Assembly: GCF_014650575.1 (NCBI RefSeq)
Contig: NZ_BMVF01000024.1
Location: 1 to 64,000, forward strand
Length of the DNA: 64,000 nucleotides
Direction: 5' to 3'
From: Streptomyces naganishii JCM 4654
Lineage (GTDB): Bacteria; Actinomycetota; Actinomycetes; Streptomycetales; Streptomycetaceae
In this document: positions 24,047-32,936 of the stretch, piece after piece
Position numbering within the stretch: the first letter of the stretch is position 1
Layout of the letters: each line of letters starts with the position of its first letter
Program-made: the position numbers and the translations under genes
The notes under the pieces: model-generated
The model's database searches: none
What the model was told of the DNA's origin: nothing
What the model saw: the letters and a program-made list of their open reading frames with translations, nothing else

Positions 24047-25837
24047 GTGGACGCGCAAGGCCGTGGGCGGGCGGACAACGTCGACCCCGCAGACCAGTGG
24101 GTGCTCAATCCGAACACCGGCGAATACGAATTGCGACTGGCTCCTTCCGCTCCGCAGTCGGCGGTCCCGAGTCCGCGCAGACCCGCACCGCGCGACACCG
24201 GCGGCAAGGGTGGCGGCACGAGCGCCCGCGGTACGGGGAATCCGGCCGCCGGCCGGCGCTCCGCCGCGCCCGGCCGCCAGCAGGTCCGTGACACCGCGCA
24301 GCCCGGCGCGGTGCCGGGCCAGCGCCGCCGGCGCGGCACCCCGCCGCCGGAGGAGCCGCTGCCGGGACGGCGCGGGCGCCGGCCGGAGAAGAGGAAGTCG
24401 CGGACCAAGAAGGTCCTGCTGTGGACCGGCGGCACCATGGCGTTCGTGGTGGTCGTCGCGGGCGTCGGCGGCTACCTGGTGCTCAAGCACCTGGAGGGCA
24501 ACGTCACCACGACCGACGTCGGCAGCGCGGCCAAGCAGGGCTTCAGCAAGGACGAGGCCTTCAACATACTGGTCATCGGCACCGACAAACGCACCGGCAA
24601 GGGCAACGAGGGCTACGGCGACAAGGGCAGCGTGGGCCACGCGGACACCAACATCCTGCTCCACGTCTCCAAGGACCGCACGAACGCGACCGCGCTGAGC
24701 ATCCCGCGCGACCTGATCGTGGACGTCCCGGACTGTCCCACCAAGCAGCCCGACGGCTCCACGAAGGTCATCCCGGGCACGAACCACGTCCGCTTCAACA
24801 CGAGCCTCGGCCAGGACGGCCGCGACCCCGGCTGCACCATGCGCACAGTCAAGCAGGTCACCGGCATCGCGCCCGACCACTTCATGATGGCCGACTTCAA
24901 CGCGGTCAAGACGCTGACCTCGGCGGTGGGCGGCGTCGACGTGTGCCTCAAGCACGCCGTCAACGACCCCGACTCCCACCTGAAGCTGTCCGCCGGCGAG
25001 CACAAGATCCAGGGCGAGCAAGCGCTGGCGTTCGTGCGGACCCGGCACAGCTTCGGCAACCAGGGCGACCTGGACCGCATCAAGGTGCAGCAGCAGTTCC
25101 TCGGTTCGCTGATGCGCAAGATGTCCTCCGGCGACACCCTCACCAACCCGGCCAAGCTGTACGACCTGGCCGACGCGGCCACCAAGGCGCTCACCGTCGA
25201 CACCGGCATCGGCAACGTCGGCACGCTCAAGGACATGGCCCTGGAGCTGAAGAAGGTGCCGACGAAGAACATCACCTTCCTGACCACCCCGGTGATCGAC
25301 AACCCGGCGGAGAAGGTCCACGCGACCGTGGTCCTCAACCCCACCACCGCGCCGCAGGTGTTCGACGCCATCAAGAACGACGTGTCCTTCACCGAGGTGA
25401 AGAAGAAGCAGAAGCAGCAGAAGGACGCCGAGGCGGCCCGGCTCAAGGGCACCCAGTCCGCGGCCTCCGAGGTGCGGGTGCGCGTCCTCAACGGCGGCGC
25501 CGCCGCGGGCAGCGCACAGGAGACTCTTACCTGGCTGCAGAACGATGAGGGCGTGCTCAAGTCGGAGAACGCGGGCAACGCGCCCCAGGAACTCGACAGG
25601 ACCACGCTCGAGTACGCGCCCGACCAGGCGGCCCAGGCCCGCAAGCTCGCGGCCGTCATGGGCCTGCCCGGGTCCGCGCTCAAGCCGGGCAGGAGCGTGA
25701 CCAACTCCCAGGGCCTGCCGGCGATGACGCTGACCCTGGGCAAGGACTTCAAGGGCGCGGGGACGTCGATGACGGCTCCCTCGAAGGCGCCGGAGGTCGA
25801 CAAGTCCACGGCGGACAAGGTTCAGTGCGCCAGTTGA
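24047..25837 (+). CDS. LCP family protein 2 with C-terminal LytR_C domain
   Basis: A 596-residue protein starting GTG at 24047 (GGAGG 12 bases upstream). Its basic cytoplasmic arm is about 110 residues and contains the VDPADQWVLNPNTGEYELR segment; a transmembrane helix follows near 125-147. The LCP domain shows FNILVIGTDKRTG, DTNILLHVSKDRTNATALSIPRDLIV, VGGVDVCLKHAV and QALAFVRTRHSFG. After a charged KKKQKQQK linker, a LytR_C domain begins with VRVRVLNGGAAAGSAQ. It probably acts as a glycopolymer-peptidoglycan transferase; the second domain may bind wall material. The next LCP gene lies 88 bases downstream. Confidence 0.93.
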   Translation: MDAQGRGRADNVDPADQWVLNPNTGEYELRLAPSAPQSAVPSPRRPAPRDTGGKGGGTSARGTGNPAAGRRSAAPGRQQVRDTAQPGAVPGQRRRRGTPPPEEPLPGRRGRRPEKRKSRTKKVLLWTGGTMAFVVVVAGVGGYLVLKHLEGNVTTTDVGSAAKQGFSKDEAFNILVIGTDKRTGKGNEGYGDKGSVGHADTNILLHVSKDRTNATALSIPRDLIVDVPDCPTKQPDGSTKVIPGTNHVRFNTSLGQDGRDPGCTMRTVKQVTGIAPDHFMMADFNAVKTLTSAVGGVDVCLKHAVNDPDSHLKLSAGEHKIQGEQALAFVRTRHSFGNQGDLDRIKVQQQFLGSLMRKMSSGDTLTNPAKLYDLADAATKALTVDTGIGNVGTLKDMALELKKVPTKNITFLTTPVIDNPAEKVHATVVLNPTTAPQVFDAIKNDVSFTEVKKKQKQQKDAEAARLKGTQSAASEVRVRVLNGGAAAGSAQETLTWLQNDEGVLKSENAGNAPQELDRTTLEYAPDQAAQARKLAAVMGLPGSALKPGRSVTNSQGLPAMTLTLGKDFKGAGTSMTAPSKAPEVDKSTADKVQCAS

Positions 25838-25857
25838 GCGCACCGTGTGACCTGACG

Positions 25858-25893
25858 GGCCTGTCACGCGTCTAACACGACGTATGACAGGCC
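25858..25893 (+). repeat. Inverted repeat between LCP genes 2 and 3
   Basis: GGCCTGTCA (25858-25866) and TGACAGGCC (25885-25893) are perfect 9-base inverted repeats around an 18-base spacer. It could be an operator or a weak terminator; no T-tract follows. A -10-like TAGGGT at 25905-25910 lies just downstream. Confidence 0.45.
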
Positions 25894-25925
25894 TGTTCGA
25901 TGGCTAGGGTGGGGAGGATGGGGAG

Positions 25926-27575
25926 TTGACCCAGAGCGGTCTGCGCGGGGAGGGGCCTGCGGTCGATGACACGATGTCGCTCACGCCGCGAGACGGCGGC
26001 GCGCCGGGGGGCGGCGGCCGGCAGGGCGGCGGAGGAGACCGCGGCAACGGCCGCGGCACGGGGGGCAGACGCCCCAAGAGGCGGGTACTGCGCTGGTCGG
26101 CGACCGTGCTGGCGGTGGTGATACTCGGCACGGCCGGCGCCGGATACCTGTACTACCAGCACCTGAACGACAACATCCGCAAGGGCGAGCGCAGCAGCGG
26201 CGACTCCAAGGCGCAGAAGACCGGGCCGAACGCGGCCGGCCAGACGCCGGTGAACATCCTGCTGATCGGCTCCGACAGCCGCAACTCCGACGCGAACATC
26301 GCGCTCGGCGGCAGCCGGGACAACCGCGGCAACCCGCCGCTCGGCGACGTGGAGATGCTCATCCACCTCTCCGCCGACCGCAAGAGCGCCGCCGTGGTGA
26401 GCATCCCCCGCGACACCCGGGTCGACATCCCCAAGTGCACGGACCCCAAGACCGGCAAGGCGTATCCGGCGACCAACGCCATCATCAACGAGTCGCTGGC
26501 CCGCGGCGGCGCCGGCTGCACCCTCGCCACCTGGCAGAACCTCACCGGTGTGTACATCGACCACTGGATGACGATCGACTTCTCCGGCGTGGTGCAGATG
26601 GCGGACGCGATCGGCGGCGTCGACGTGTGCGTCAAGCAGAACGTGTGGGACCGCCCGCTGCCCGGCGTGCCCGGCGGCTCGGGCCTGAAGCTGAAGGCCG
26701 GCACGACGAAGGTGGAGGGCAAGCAGGCACTGCAGTGGCTGCGCACCCGGCACGCCTTCTACAGCGACCTCGGCCGGGCCAAGGCCCAGCACCTGTACCT
26801 GAACTCGATGATCCGCACGCTCAAGAGCCAGAACGTCTTCACCGACACCGGCCGGCTGATGGACCTGGCCGAGGCTGCCACGAAGTCGCTCCAGGTCTCG
26901 GAGGAGATCGGCACGGTCAAGAAGCTCTACGACCTGGCCATGCAGCTCAAGACGGTCCCGACCAACCGCATCACCATGACGACGATGCCCAACGTCGAGG
27001 ACCCGCTCAACCGCGACCACGTGGTGCCGGACGGCGAGAACGCCAAGAAGATCTGGCAGATGCTGCGCGACGACGTGCCCTTCGACGCCAACGGCAAGCC
27101 CACGGACGCCAAGCAGGAGAGCGCGGCCAAGCCGGCCGCCTCCGCCGACCCGGCCGCGCCGGCCGGCCAGATCGGCGTCACGGTGCAGAACGGCACGGGC
27201 ACGGCCACGCTGGGCCCGGTCCCGCACCGCGCCGCCGCCGTCGCCGAGTCGCTGGTGCAGAGAGGTTTCATCAAGGCATCGGCCGACGCGTCGGGTTCGG
27301 TGTCCGCGGACCAGACGGTCGTGCGCTACCCGAGCGCCGAGCTGAAGGGCGACGCGGAGGCGGTCGCCAAGGCGCTGGGCGTTCCGGCGGGTTCGGTGGA
27401 GCGCTCCACGGACGTCTCCGGGGTCACGGTCGTCGTGGGCGCGGACTGGCGCACCGGCGCCACGTACCCGAAGCAGGCGGCGCCCAAGGCGGGTGACATC
27501 CCGAAGAACTCCGACGCCGTCAACGGCGCGGACAACAGCCAGTGCATGGACGTCTACGCGCCCTACCGCTGGTAG
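25926..27575 (+). CDS. LCP family protein 3 with C-terminal LytR_C domain
   Basis: A 549-residue LCP protein. The cytoplasmic arm is Gly/Arg-rich, with a helix at about 58-77 (WSATVLAVVILGTAGAGYLYY). The LCP core shows VNILLIGSDSRNS, DVEMLIHLSADRKSAAVVSIPRDTRVDIP, IGGVDVCVKQNVWD and ALQWLRTRHAFYSDLGRAK. IGVTVQNGTGTATLGPVPHRAAAVAESL opens a LytR_C domain. I use TTG at 25926 as start because GGAGGATGGGGAG precedes it; an ATG at 25974 is an alternative. A strong terminator follows the gene. Confidence 0.92.
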   Translation: MTQSGLRGEGPAVDDTMSLTPRDGGAPGGGGRQGGGGDRGNGRGTGGRRPKRRVLRWSATVLAVVILGTAGAGYLYYQHLNDNIRKGERSSGDSKAQKTGPNAAGQTPVNILLIGSDSRNSDANIALGGSRDNRGNPPLGDVEMLIHLSADRKSAAVVSIPRDTRVDIPKCTDPKTGKAYPATNAIINESLARGGAGCTLATWQNLTGVYIDHWMTIDFSGVVQMADAIGGVDVCVKQNVWDRPLPGVPGGSGLKLKAGTTKVEGKQALQWLRTRHAFYSDLGRAKAQHLYLNSMIRTLKSQNVFTDTGRLMDLAEAATKSLQVSEEIGTVKKLYDLAMQLKTVPTNRITMTTMPNVEDPLNRDHVVPDGENAKKIWQMLRDDVPFDANGKPTDAKQESAAKPAASADPAAPAGQIGVTVQNGTGTATLGPVPHRAAAVAESLVQRGFIKASADASGSVSADQTVVRYPSAELKGDAEAVAKALGVPAGSVERSTDVSGVTVVVGADWRTGATYPKQAAPKAGDIPKNSDAVNGADNSQCMDVYAPYRW

Positions 27576-27599
27576 CCGGCAGCCGTACGAGAGCGTGGA

Positions 27600-27627
27600 A
27601 GGGCCCCTCCCGGACGGGAGGGGCCCT
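27600..27627. terminator. Strong bidirectional terminator
   Basis: GGGCCCCTCCCG (27601-27612) pairs perfectly with CGGGAGGGGCCC (27615-27626), extended by one A-T pair, between convergent genes. Confidence 0.85.
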
Positions 27628-27657
27628 CGTCGTTCACCGGTGCGCGCGCCGCGGGTC

Positions 27658-28686
27658 TCAGGCCGAGGTCACGACCGCCGGGCGGCGGGAGGCGATGACC
27701 TTCCTCGCCAGCGACTTCGGGCTGGTCAGGAAGCCCCAGCCCCACGACATGTGCATGGTGGCCAGCGCGACGGGTATCCGCAGCCGCGCCTTCAGCGGCA
27801 GGCCCTTGCCCGCCGGCACCGACCCGGCCGCGATCGCCGCCAGATAGCCGCCGGGGACCACCAGCCCCCAGGGCGTCAGCACCGCGCCCACCACGATCCC
27901 GGCCGCGATCGCGCACACCGCGGCGGGCGGGGCCAGGTAGCGAAGGTTGATGGAGCCCTCGTGGTAGCGGGCGACCACGTGCCGCCAGCGGCCGTAGTCC
28001 TTGTACTGCTTGGCCAGCGCCTTCACGTTGGGACGGGGCCGGTAGGAGACCCGCAGCTCGGGCGAGAACCAGATCAGGCCGCCCGCCTCGCGGATGCGGA
28101 AGTTCAGCTCCCAGTCCTGGGCGCGGATGAACTCCTCGTTGTAGCCGCCCTGCTGCTCCAGGGCCGCGCGGCGGAAGACACCCAGGTACACCGTCTCGGC
28201 CGGGCCGGCCGTGCCGCCGGTGTGGAAGGCCGCGTTGCCCACGCCGATCTTCGAGGTCATGGCCGCGGCGACCGCGTGCTCCCAGTCGTTCTCCCCCTCG
28301 GCGTGCATGACCCCGCCGACGTTCTGCGCGCCGGTCTCCTCCAGGAGCCGTACCGCCGTGGCGATGTAGTTCGGCGACAGCATCCCGTGGCCGTCGACGC
28401 GGACCACGACCGGATGGCGGGAGGCCTTGATCGCCGCGTTCAGCGCGGCGGGGGTGCGGCCGGTGGGGTTGGGGACGGTGTGCACGCGCGGGTCGTCGCG
28501 GACGAGCTCGGCGGCGATCTCGTCCGTACGGTCCGTGGACGGACCCAGGGCGATCACGACCTCCATCTCGCCGTCGTACTCCTGCGCGAGGATCGCTTCC
28601 ACGGCCCCGCGCAGATGCCGCTCCTCGTTGAGGACGGGCATGATCACAGACACGGCGGGGAGCCGCACGTCGGGCTTGGCGTTCAT
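27658..28686 (-). CDS. Family 2 glycosyltransferase with membrane-associated C-terminus
   Basis: A 342-residue GT-A enzyme. VSVIMPVLNEERHLRGAVEAILAQ opens the fold, VVVRVDGHGMLSP (D98-G-H) is the metal site, and FIRAQDWELNFRIREAGG is the acceptor-loop ED/W motif. Two or three hydrophobic segments near 245-300 anchor it at the membrane. It lies within the LCP cluster and divergent from LCP gene 4, so it probably builds part of the glycopolymer that LCP proteins attach to peptidoglycan. The sugar used is unknown. Confidence 0.88.
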   Translation of the reverse strand: MNAKPDVRLPAVSVIMPVLNEERHLRGAVEAILAQEYDGEMEVVIALGPSTDRTDEIAAELVRDDPRVHTVPNPTGRTPAALNAAIKASRHPVVVRVDGHGMLSPNYIATAVRLLEETGAQNVGGVMHAEGENDWEHAVAAAMTSKIGVGNAAFHTGGTAGPAETVYLGVFRRAALEQQGGYNEEFIRAQDWELNFRIREAGGLIWFSPELRVSYRPRPNVKALAKQYKDYGRWRHVVARYHEGSINLRYLAPPAAVCAIAAGIVVGAVLTPWGLVVPGGYLAAIAAGSVPAGKGLPLKARLRIPVALATMHMSWGWGFLTSPKSLARKVIASRRPAVVTSA

Positions 28687-28814
28687 CGGTGCTCACGTTA
28701 CCGCGAACGGGGGACACCGGTGCGCGCCGCGGGGGTCGCCTGACCGGGCTGCAGATCGTATGGGCCTACGGTGCTCACGGTGCCCACCCACGCCATATGC
28801 GGAGGTGTCCCTGC

Positions 28815-30359
28815 ATGTCCACCACGCCGTCCCGGCCACCCGCGCATGTGCGGCAGGAGCCGCAGCGGGCCGTCGCACCCTCGCGGCCGGACCGGCCGGA
28901 CCGGCCGGGCAGGCACGAGCGGCCCGGCCGCGTCCCGTACGCGCCCGTGCCGCGCCGGCGGCCGCGCTGGGCCATGCGGGCCGCGACCACGCTGTCGGTG
29001 GTGGTGCTCGCCTCGGCGGGCATCGGGCACGCGGTGGTCTCCAGCCTGGACGCCGACATCACCCGGGTCGACCCGTTCAAGGACATGAAGAACCGCCCGC
29101 GGGCCGGCCACGGCATGAACGTGCTGCTGGTAGGCACCGACGGCCGCGACCGGATCACCGAGCAGGAGCGGCAGCGGTACCGGCTGGGCGGGCAGCCGTG
29201 CCACTGCACGGACACCATGATGATCGTGCACCTGTCGCAGGACCGGGAGCGGGCCAGCATCGTCAGCCTGCCGCGGGACTCCTACGCCGAGATCCCCACC
29301 CGCGTGGACCCGGCCACCGGCAGGCAGCGCCCCGCGCACCCGGCCAAGCTGAACGCGGCGTACGCGGAGGGCGGCCCGAACCTGACCGTGCGGATGGTCG
29401 AGGGCATGACCCACCTGAAGATCGACCACTACCTGGAGGTGGACTTCACCTCCTTCATGCGGACCGTCGACGTGCTCGGCGGCGTGCAGATCTGCACGGC
29501 CGAGCCGCTCAAGGACAGCTACACCGGCCTCGACCTGCCGGCCGGCACGCACCGGCTCACCGGCGGCCAGGCCCTGCAGTACGTCCGCTCCCGGCACGTG
29601 GACACAGCCAGCGATCTGGGCCGGATGAAGCGGCAGCAGCTGTTCCTGGCCGCCCTCATCGAGCGGGCGACCTCCTCGCGGGTGCTGCTGAACCCGATGA
29701 GGTTCCGGGACGTGACGCGGGCCGTGCTCGGCTCGGTGCGGGCGGACAAGGGCTTCCACACCGACGAGCTGCTGGACCTCGGGCGGGCCATGCGGAACTT
29801 CTCGCCCTCCTCCTCGGAGTTCACCACCGTCCCGATCGCTCAGCCGGCGTTCGCGGTGAAGGGGCTCGGCTCGACCGTGAAGTGGGACGAGGCGAAGGCG
29901 GAGAAGCTCTTCGGCACGCTGCGCGCGGACCGGCCGCTGGCCGCGGACAAGCCGGCCGGCAAGCAGCCGGAGCGTCCGGCGGACCGGCCGGCGACCGTGG
30001 AGGTCGCCCCGCGGCAGATCCGGGTCCAGGTGGAGAACGGCACCAGGACGGTCGGGCTCGGCAGGCGCGTGGACAGCGCGCTGGCGGCGGCCGGATTCCG
30101 AACGACGGCGGCGCCCGTGGACTCCAGGGAACGCGGGGTGAAGCGGACGGTCGTGGTCTACGACCCGCGCTGGGACCGCTCGGCCCGCTCCCTGGCCGCC
30201 GCCCTGCCCGGCAGCGAGCTGCGCCCCGTCCCGGGCCAGGGCCCCACCCTGCGAGTCGTCGCCGGCACGGACTTCCGCCAGGTCCACAAGGTCCGGACCG
30301 AAACCGCGCCCCGGCAGAGCGCCACGGTGGTGCGGGGCGACGAGGTGACCTGCTCCTGA
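28815..30359 (+). CDS. LCP family protein 4 with C-terminal LytR_C-like region
   Basis: A 514-residue LCP protein. The ATG at 28815 has GGAGG 9 bases upstream, so an in-frame start at 28689 is rejected. The arm is Pro/Arg-rich (PDRPDRPGRHERPGR), with the helix near 53-73. The LCP core shows MNVLLVGTDGRDR, CHCTDTMMIVHLSQDRERASIVSLPRDSYAEIP, LGGVQICTAEPLKD and ALQYVRSRHVDTASDLGRMKRQQ. IRVQVENGTRTVGLGRRVDSALAAAGF begins a LytR_C-like tail. The CHC pair near residue 130 is unusual for the family. Confidence 0.92.
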   Translation: MSTTPSRPPAHVRQEPQRAVAPSRPDRPDRPGRHERPGRVPYAPVPRRRPRWAMRAATTLSVVVLASAGIGHAVVSSLDADITRVDPFKDMKNRPRAGHGMNVLLVGTDGRDRITEQERQRYRLGGQPCHCTDTMMIVHLSQDRERASIVSLPRDSYAEIPTRVDPATGRQRPAHPAKLNAAYAEGGPNLTVRMVEGMTHLKIDHYLEVDFTSFMRTVDVLGGVQICTAEPLKDSYTGLDLPAGTHRLTGGQALQYVRSRHVDTASDLGRMKRQQLFLAALIERATSSRVLLNPMRFRDVTRAVLGSVRADKGFHTDELLDLGRAMRNFSPSSSEFTTVPIAQPAFAVKGLGSTVKWDEAKAEKLFGTLRADRPLAADKPAGKQPERPADRPATVEVAPRQIRVQVENGTRTVGLGRRVDSALAAAGFRTTAAPVDSRERGVKRTVVVYDPRWDRSARSLAAALPGSELRPVPGQGPTLRVVAGTDFRQVHKVRTETAPRQSATVVRGDEVTCS

Positions 30360-30374
30360 GGCGGCGCCCCCGGA

Positions 30375-30932
30375 TCAGTCCTCGTGGCCCTCGGCCACGC
30401 GCTTCTCGCGCAGCTCCATGATGGCGCGGCGGCGGGCGAGGCGGTGGGTGCGGCGGATCTGGGCCTCCTGGTAGCGGCGCTTGTCCCGCTCGGTCTCCGG
30501 GAGGACGGGCGGGACCCGGCGGGGCTTGCCGTCGGCGTCCACGGCGGCGAAGACCAGGTAGGCCGAGCCGACCTGGGTGGGCGGGGCGGACTCGTTCCAG
30601 CGCTCGGCCAGCACCCGCACGCCGACCTCCATGGAGGTGCGGCCGGTCCAGTTGACCTGGGCCTTCACATGGACGAGGTCGCCGACGCGGACGGGCTCGA
30701 GGAACGCCATCTCGTCCATGGACGCGGTGACCGCGGGCCCACCGCTGTGCCGGCCGGCCACGGCGCCCGCCGCGTCGTCGACCAGTTTCATGATCACTCC
30801 GCCGTGCACCGTGCCCAGGAGGTTGGTGTCGTTGTGGGTCATGATGTGGCTGAGGGTGGTCCGGGAGGCCGAGGTCGGCTTGCCCGGGATGTCCGGGGTA
30901 CCGGATTCCGCGGCGGAGGCCTGGTCTGTCAT
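30375..30932 (-). CDS. Acyl-CoA thioesterase, hotdog fold
   Basis: A 185-residue thioesterase cutting acyl-CoA to free acid and CoA. The hotdog core shows LSHIMTHNDTNLLGTVHGGVIMKLVDDAAGAVAGRHSG, with the catalytic Asp/Asn region and the HGG turn, and VNWTGRTSMEVGVRV as the back strand. The C-terminal 35 residues are strongly basic (RDKRRYQEAQIRRTHRLARRR). The ATG at 30932 has AAGGTGGGGG upstream; the in-frame extension to 31175 would add 81 residues overlapping the LCP gene 5 promoter and start, and is rejected. Confidence 0.9.
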   Translation of the reverse strand: MTDQASAAESGTPDIPGKPTSASRTTLSHIMTHNDTNLLGTVHGGVIMKLVDDAAGAVAGRHSGGPAVTASMDEMAFLEPVRVGDLVHVKAQVNWTGRTSMEVGVRVLAERWNESAPPTQVGSAYLVFAAVDADGKPRRVPPVLPETERDKRRYQEAQIRRTHRLARRRAIMELREKRVAEGHED

Positions 30933-31051
30933 GGCCCCCACCTTATGCCGAGGCGACATCCGGGGAATTTGTGTCAGCTTCGCAACAGCGCTGACCTTAT
31001 TTCCCGACGGCTCTTGTACGGCACATACTCGCTCCCTGCACACTGGGGCGC

Positions 31052-32353
31052 ATGAATGATTGGCCCGAGGGGTGGTCCGACAACAACCGCGGCGCCGGGT
31101 ACGGACGCGGCAGTGCCGGCGCACAGCCGGAGAGCGCGCGCGTGATGCGCCAGGTGCGACGCGGCCCGGCGACACCGCCCGGGCAGGGCGGCGGCTACGG
31201 CGCGCCGCCGCAGGGAGTCCCGCGGCAGCCGTCGTACGTGAACGGCCAGGGCTACGACGAGGGCCACGGCCAGGACGGCTACGACAGCGGCTACAACACC
31301 GGCCAGGTCTACGGCGGCGGCACCGGCGGCCCGGCGGGCCCCGATGACGGGTACGCCCGCGGCGCGCGCCCCGCGCCGAACTGGCGCCGCCGCATCAAGT
31401 GGACCGCGATCACGCTGGTCACGGTGCTGGTGGTGACCTCGGTGGCGACCTATGTGTGGGCCGACTCCAAGCTGCACCGCGACGTCGACCTGTCCAAGGT
31501 GATCGACCGGCCCGAGGCCGGCAAGGGCACGAACTACCTGATCGTCGGCTCCGACAGCCGCGCCGGCCTGTCGGACGCGGACAAGCAGAAGCTGCACACC
31601 GGCTCCGCCGAGGGCAAGCGCACCGACACGATGATGATCCTGCACGTCGGCGACAACGGCGACACGCTGATCTCGCTGCCGCGCGACTCGGACGTGGAGA
31701 TCCCCACGTACAAGGGCTCGACGTCCGGCAAGGTCTACCAGGGCAAGGGCCGGCACGTGAAGCTGAACGCCGCCTACGCCGAGGACGGCCCCGAGCTGCT
31801 GGTGCGCACCGTCGAGTACAACACCGGCCTGCACATCGACCACTACGCGGAGATCGGCTTCGGCGGCTTCGCGAAGATCGTGGACGCGGTCGGCGGCGTC
31901 GACATCACCATCGACAAGGCCTTCAAGGACAAGTACTCCGGCGCCGACTTCCAGGCGGGCGAGCAGACGCTCAACGGCCAGCAGGCACTGGCCTTCGTCC
32001 GCACCCGGCACGCCTTCGCCGCCTCCGACCTCCAGCGCACCAAGAACCAGCAGAAGTTCCTGGCCGCCCTGGCCCACCAGGTGGCCACCCCCTCCACCGT
32101 CCTGAACCCCTTCAAGCTCTACCCCACGATGGGCGCGGGCCTGGACGCCCTGACCGTCGACAAGGACATGGGCCTGTGGGACCTGGCCTCCATGTTCTGG
32201 GCGATGAAGGGCGTCAACGGCGGCGACGGCACCTCGATGAACATGCCCATCTCCGGCTCCACCGGCGGCAACCTCGTCTGGGACAAGGCCAAGGTCAAGA
32301 CCCTGGTCAACGAGCTGAAGAACGACGACAAGGTCACCGTCACCGGCAACTGA
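31052..32353 (+). CDS. LCP family protein 5
   Basis: A 433-residue LCP protein lacking a LytR_C domain. The cytoplasmic arm (1-112) is rich in Gly, Tyr and Gln. The helix lies about 114-135 (WTAITLVTVLVVTSVATYVW). The LCP core shows TNYLIVGSDSRAGLSD, RTDTMMILHVGDNGDTLISLPRDSDVEIP, VGGVDITIDKAFKDKYSGADF and ALAFVRTRHAFAASDLQRTKNQQ. The ATG at 31052 lacks a clear Shine-Dalgarno sequence; CACACT 7 bases upstream may be the -10 of a leaderless transcript. It is the fifth LCP gene within 10 kb. Confidence 0.92.
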   Translation: MNDWPEGWSDNNRGAGYGRGSAGAQPESARVMRQVRRGPATPPGQGGGYGAPPQGVPRQPSYVNGQGYDEGHGQDGYDSGYNTGQVYGGGTGGPAGPDDGYARGARPAPNWRRRIKWTAITLVTVLVVTSVATYVWADSKLHRDVDLSKVIDRPEAGKGTNYLIVGSDSRAGLSDADKQKLHTGSAEGKRTDTMMILHVGDNGDTLISLPRDSDVEIPTYKGSTSGKVYQGKGRHVKLNAAYAEDGPELLVRTVEYNTGLHIDHYAEIGFGGFAKIVDAVGGVDITIDKAFKDKYSGADFQAGEQTLNGQQALAFVRTRHAFAASDLQRTKNQQKFLAALAHQVATPSTVLNPFKLYPTMGAGLDALTVDKDMGLWDLASMFWAMKGVNGGDGTSMNMPISGSTGGNLVWDKAKVKTLVNELKNDDKVTVTGN

Positions 32354-32369
32354 CCGGCCGCGGCACGAA

Positions 32370-32401
32370 GGCCGGGGGCACCCGAACGGGCGCCCCCGGC
32401 C
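32370..32401. terminator. Bidirectional hairpin terminator
   Basis: GGCCGGGGGCACCCG (32370-32384) pairs with CGGGCGCCCCCGGCC (32387-32401) with one mismatch, between convergent LCP gene 5 and the Cys-rich protein gene. Confidence 0.8.
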
Positions 32402-32416
32402 TCGCGCACGCCAGGC

Positions 32417-32776
32417 TCACATCCGGGCGCCCGCCATCGTGCGGCAGGTCTCGGCGCAGCGGCGACACGCCTCGGCACAGCGCATCATCACCTGGTCGTC
32501 GGGCATGGACATGCACGCCTCGGCGCACATGTCGCACGCCTTGGCGCACATCGCGCACATCTCGGCCGACAGGGGCGAGCGGCGCATCATCATGTCCGCG
32601 CACATACGGGTCATCTCCGAGCAGTCCATGAGCGCGCGCATGATCTGCATCTGCGCCTGGCCGCCCATCTGCATGCAGGAGCTCATGGCCTCCTCGCACA
32701 TGTTGTGGCACGACATGCACGCGTTGACGCAGTCCTGCATCTCCTTGCTCATCGGGGTCATCGTGGGCTGGGCCAT
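32417..32776 (-). CDS. Cys-rich four-helix-bundle copper-binding protein (Csp/DUF326-like)
   Basis: A 119-residue protein with 16 cysteines spaced on helical faces (C16, C20, C23, C27, C34, C52, C59, C74, C77, C81, C84, C88, C100, C104, C107, C111) and many Met residues. The pattern matches Cu(I)-storage proteins in which thiols line a four-helix bundle. No signal peptide is seen, so it is cytosolic. The ATG at 32776 has a perfect AGGAGG at 5 bases. It should buffer copper; no copper pump or CsoR regulator is in the window. Confidence 0.88.
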   Translation of the reverse strand: MAQPTMTPMSKEMQDCVNACMSCHNMCEEAMSSCMQMGGQAQMQIMRALMDCSEMTRMCADMMMRRSPLSAEMCAMCAKACDMCAEACMSMPDDQVMMRCAEACRRCAETCRTMAGARM

Positions 32777-32936
32777 GGCTCCTCCTGTGGGCAGGCGGGA
32801 CCTCGGGGCGGGTCCCGTGCCCTTCCGTCGTACGCCCGGCCGCGGCCCCGCGCCATCCGACGGAAGCGCGGGATCCGCTGCGTCCGTCCGGATGACCCGG
32901 GGCCCGCTGTTCACCGGCGCCGCCCGCTCCGCGCGG

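Noticed and set aside
25918..25929. Three-codon minimal ORF (ATGGGGAGTTGA) overlapping the LCP gene 3 start
   Set aside because: Could be a start-stop element, but nothing beyond chance supports it.
30933..31175. N-terminal extension of the thioesterase
   Set aside because: The extra 81 residues are Arg-rich, overlap the LCP gene 5 start and promoter, and a good start with upstream purine tract exists at 30932.
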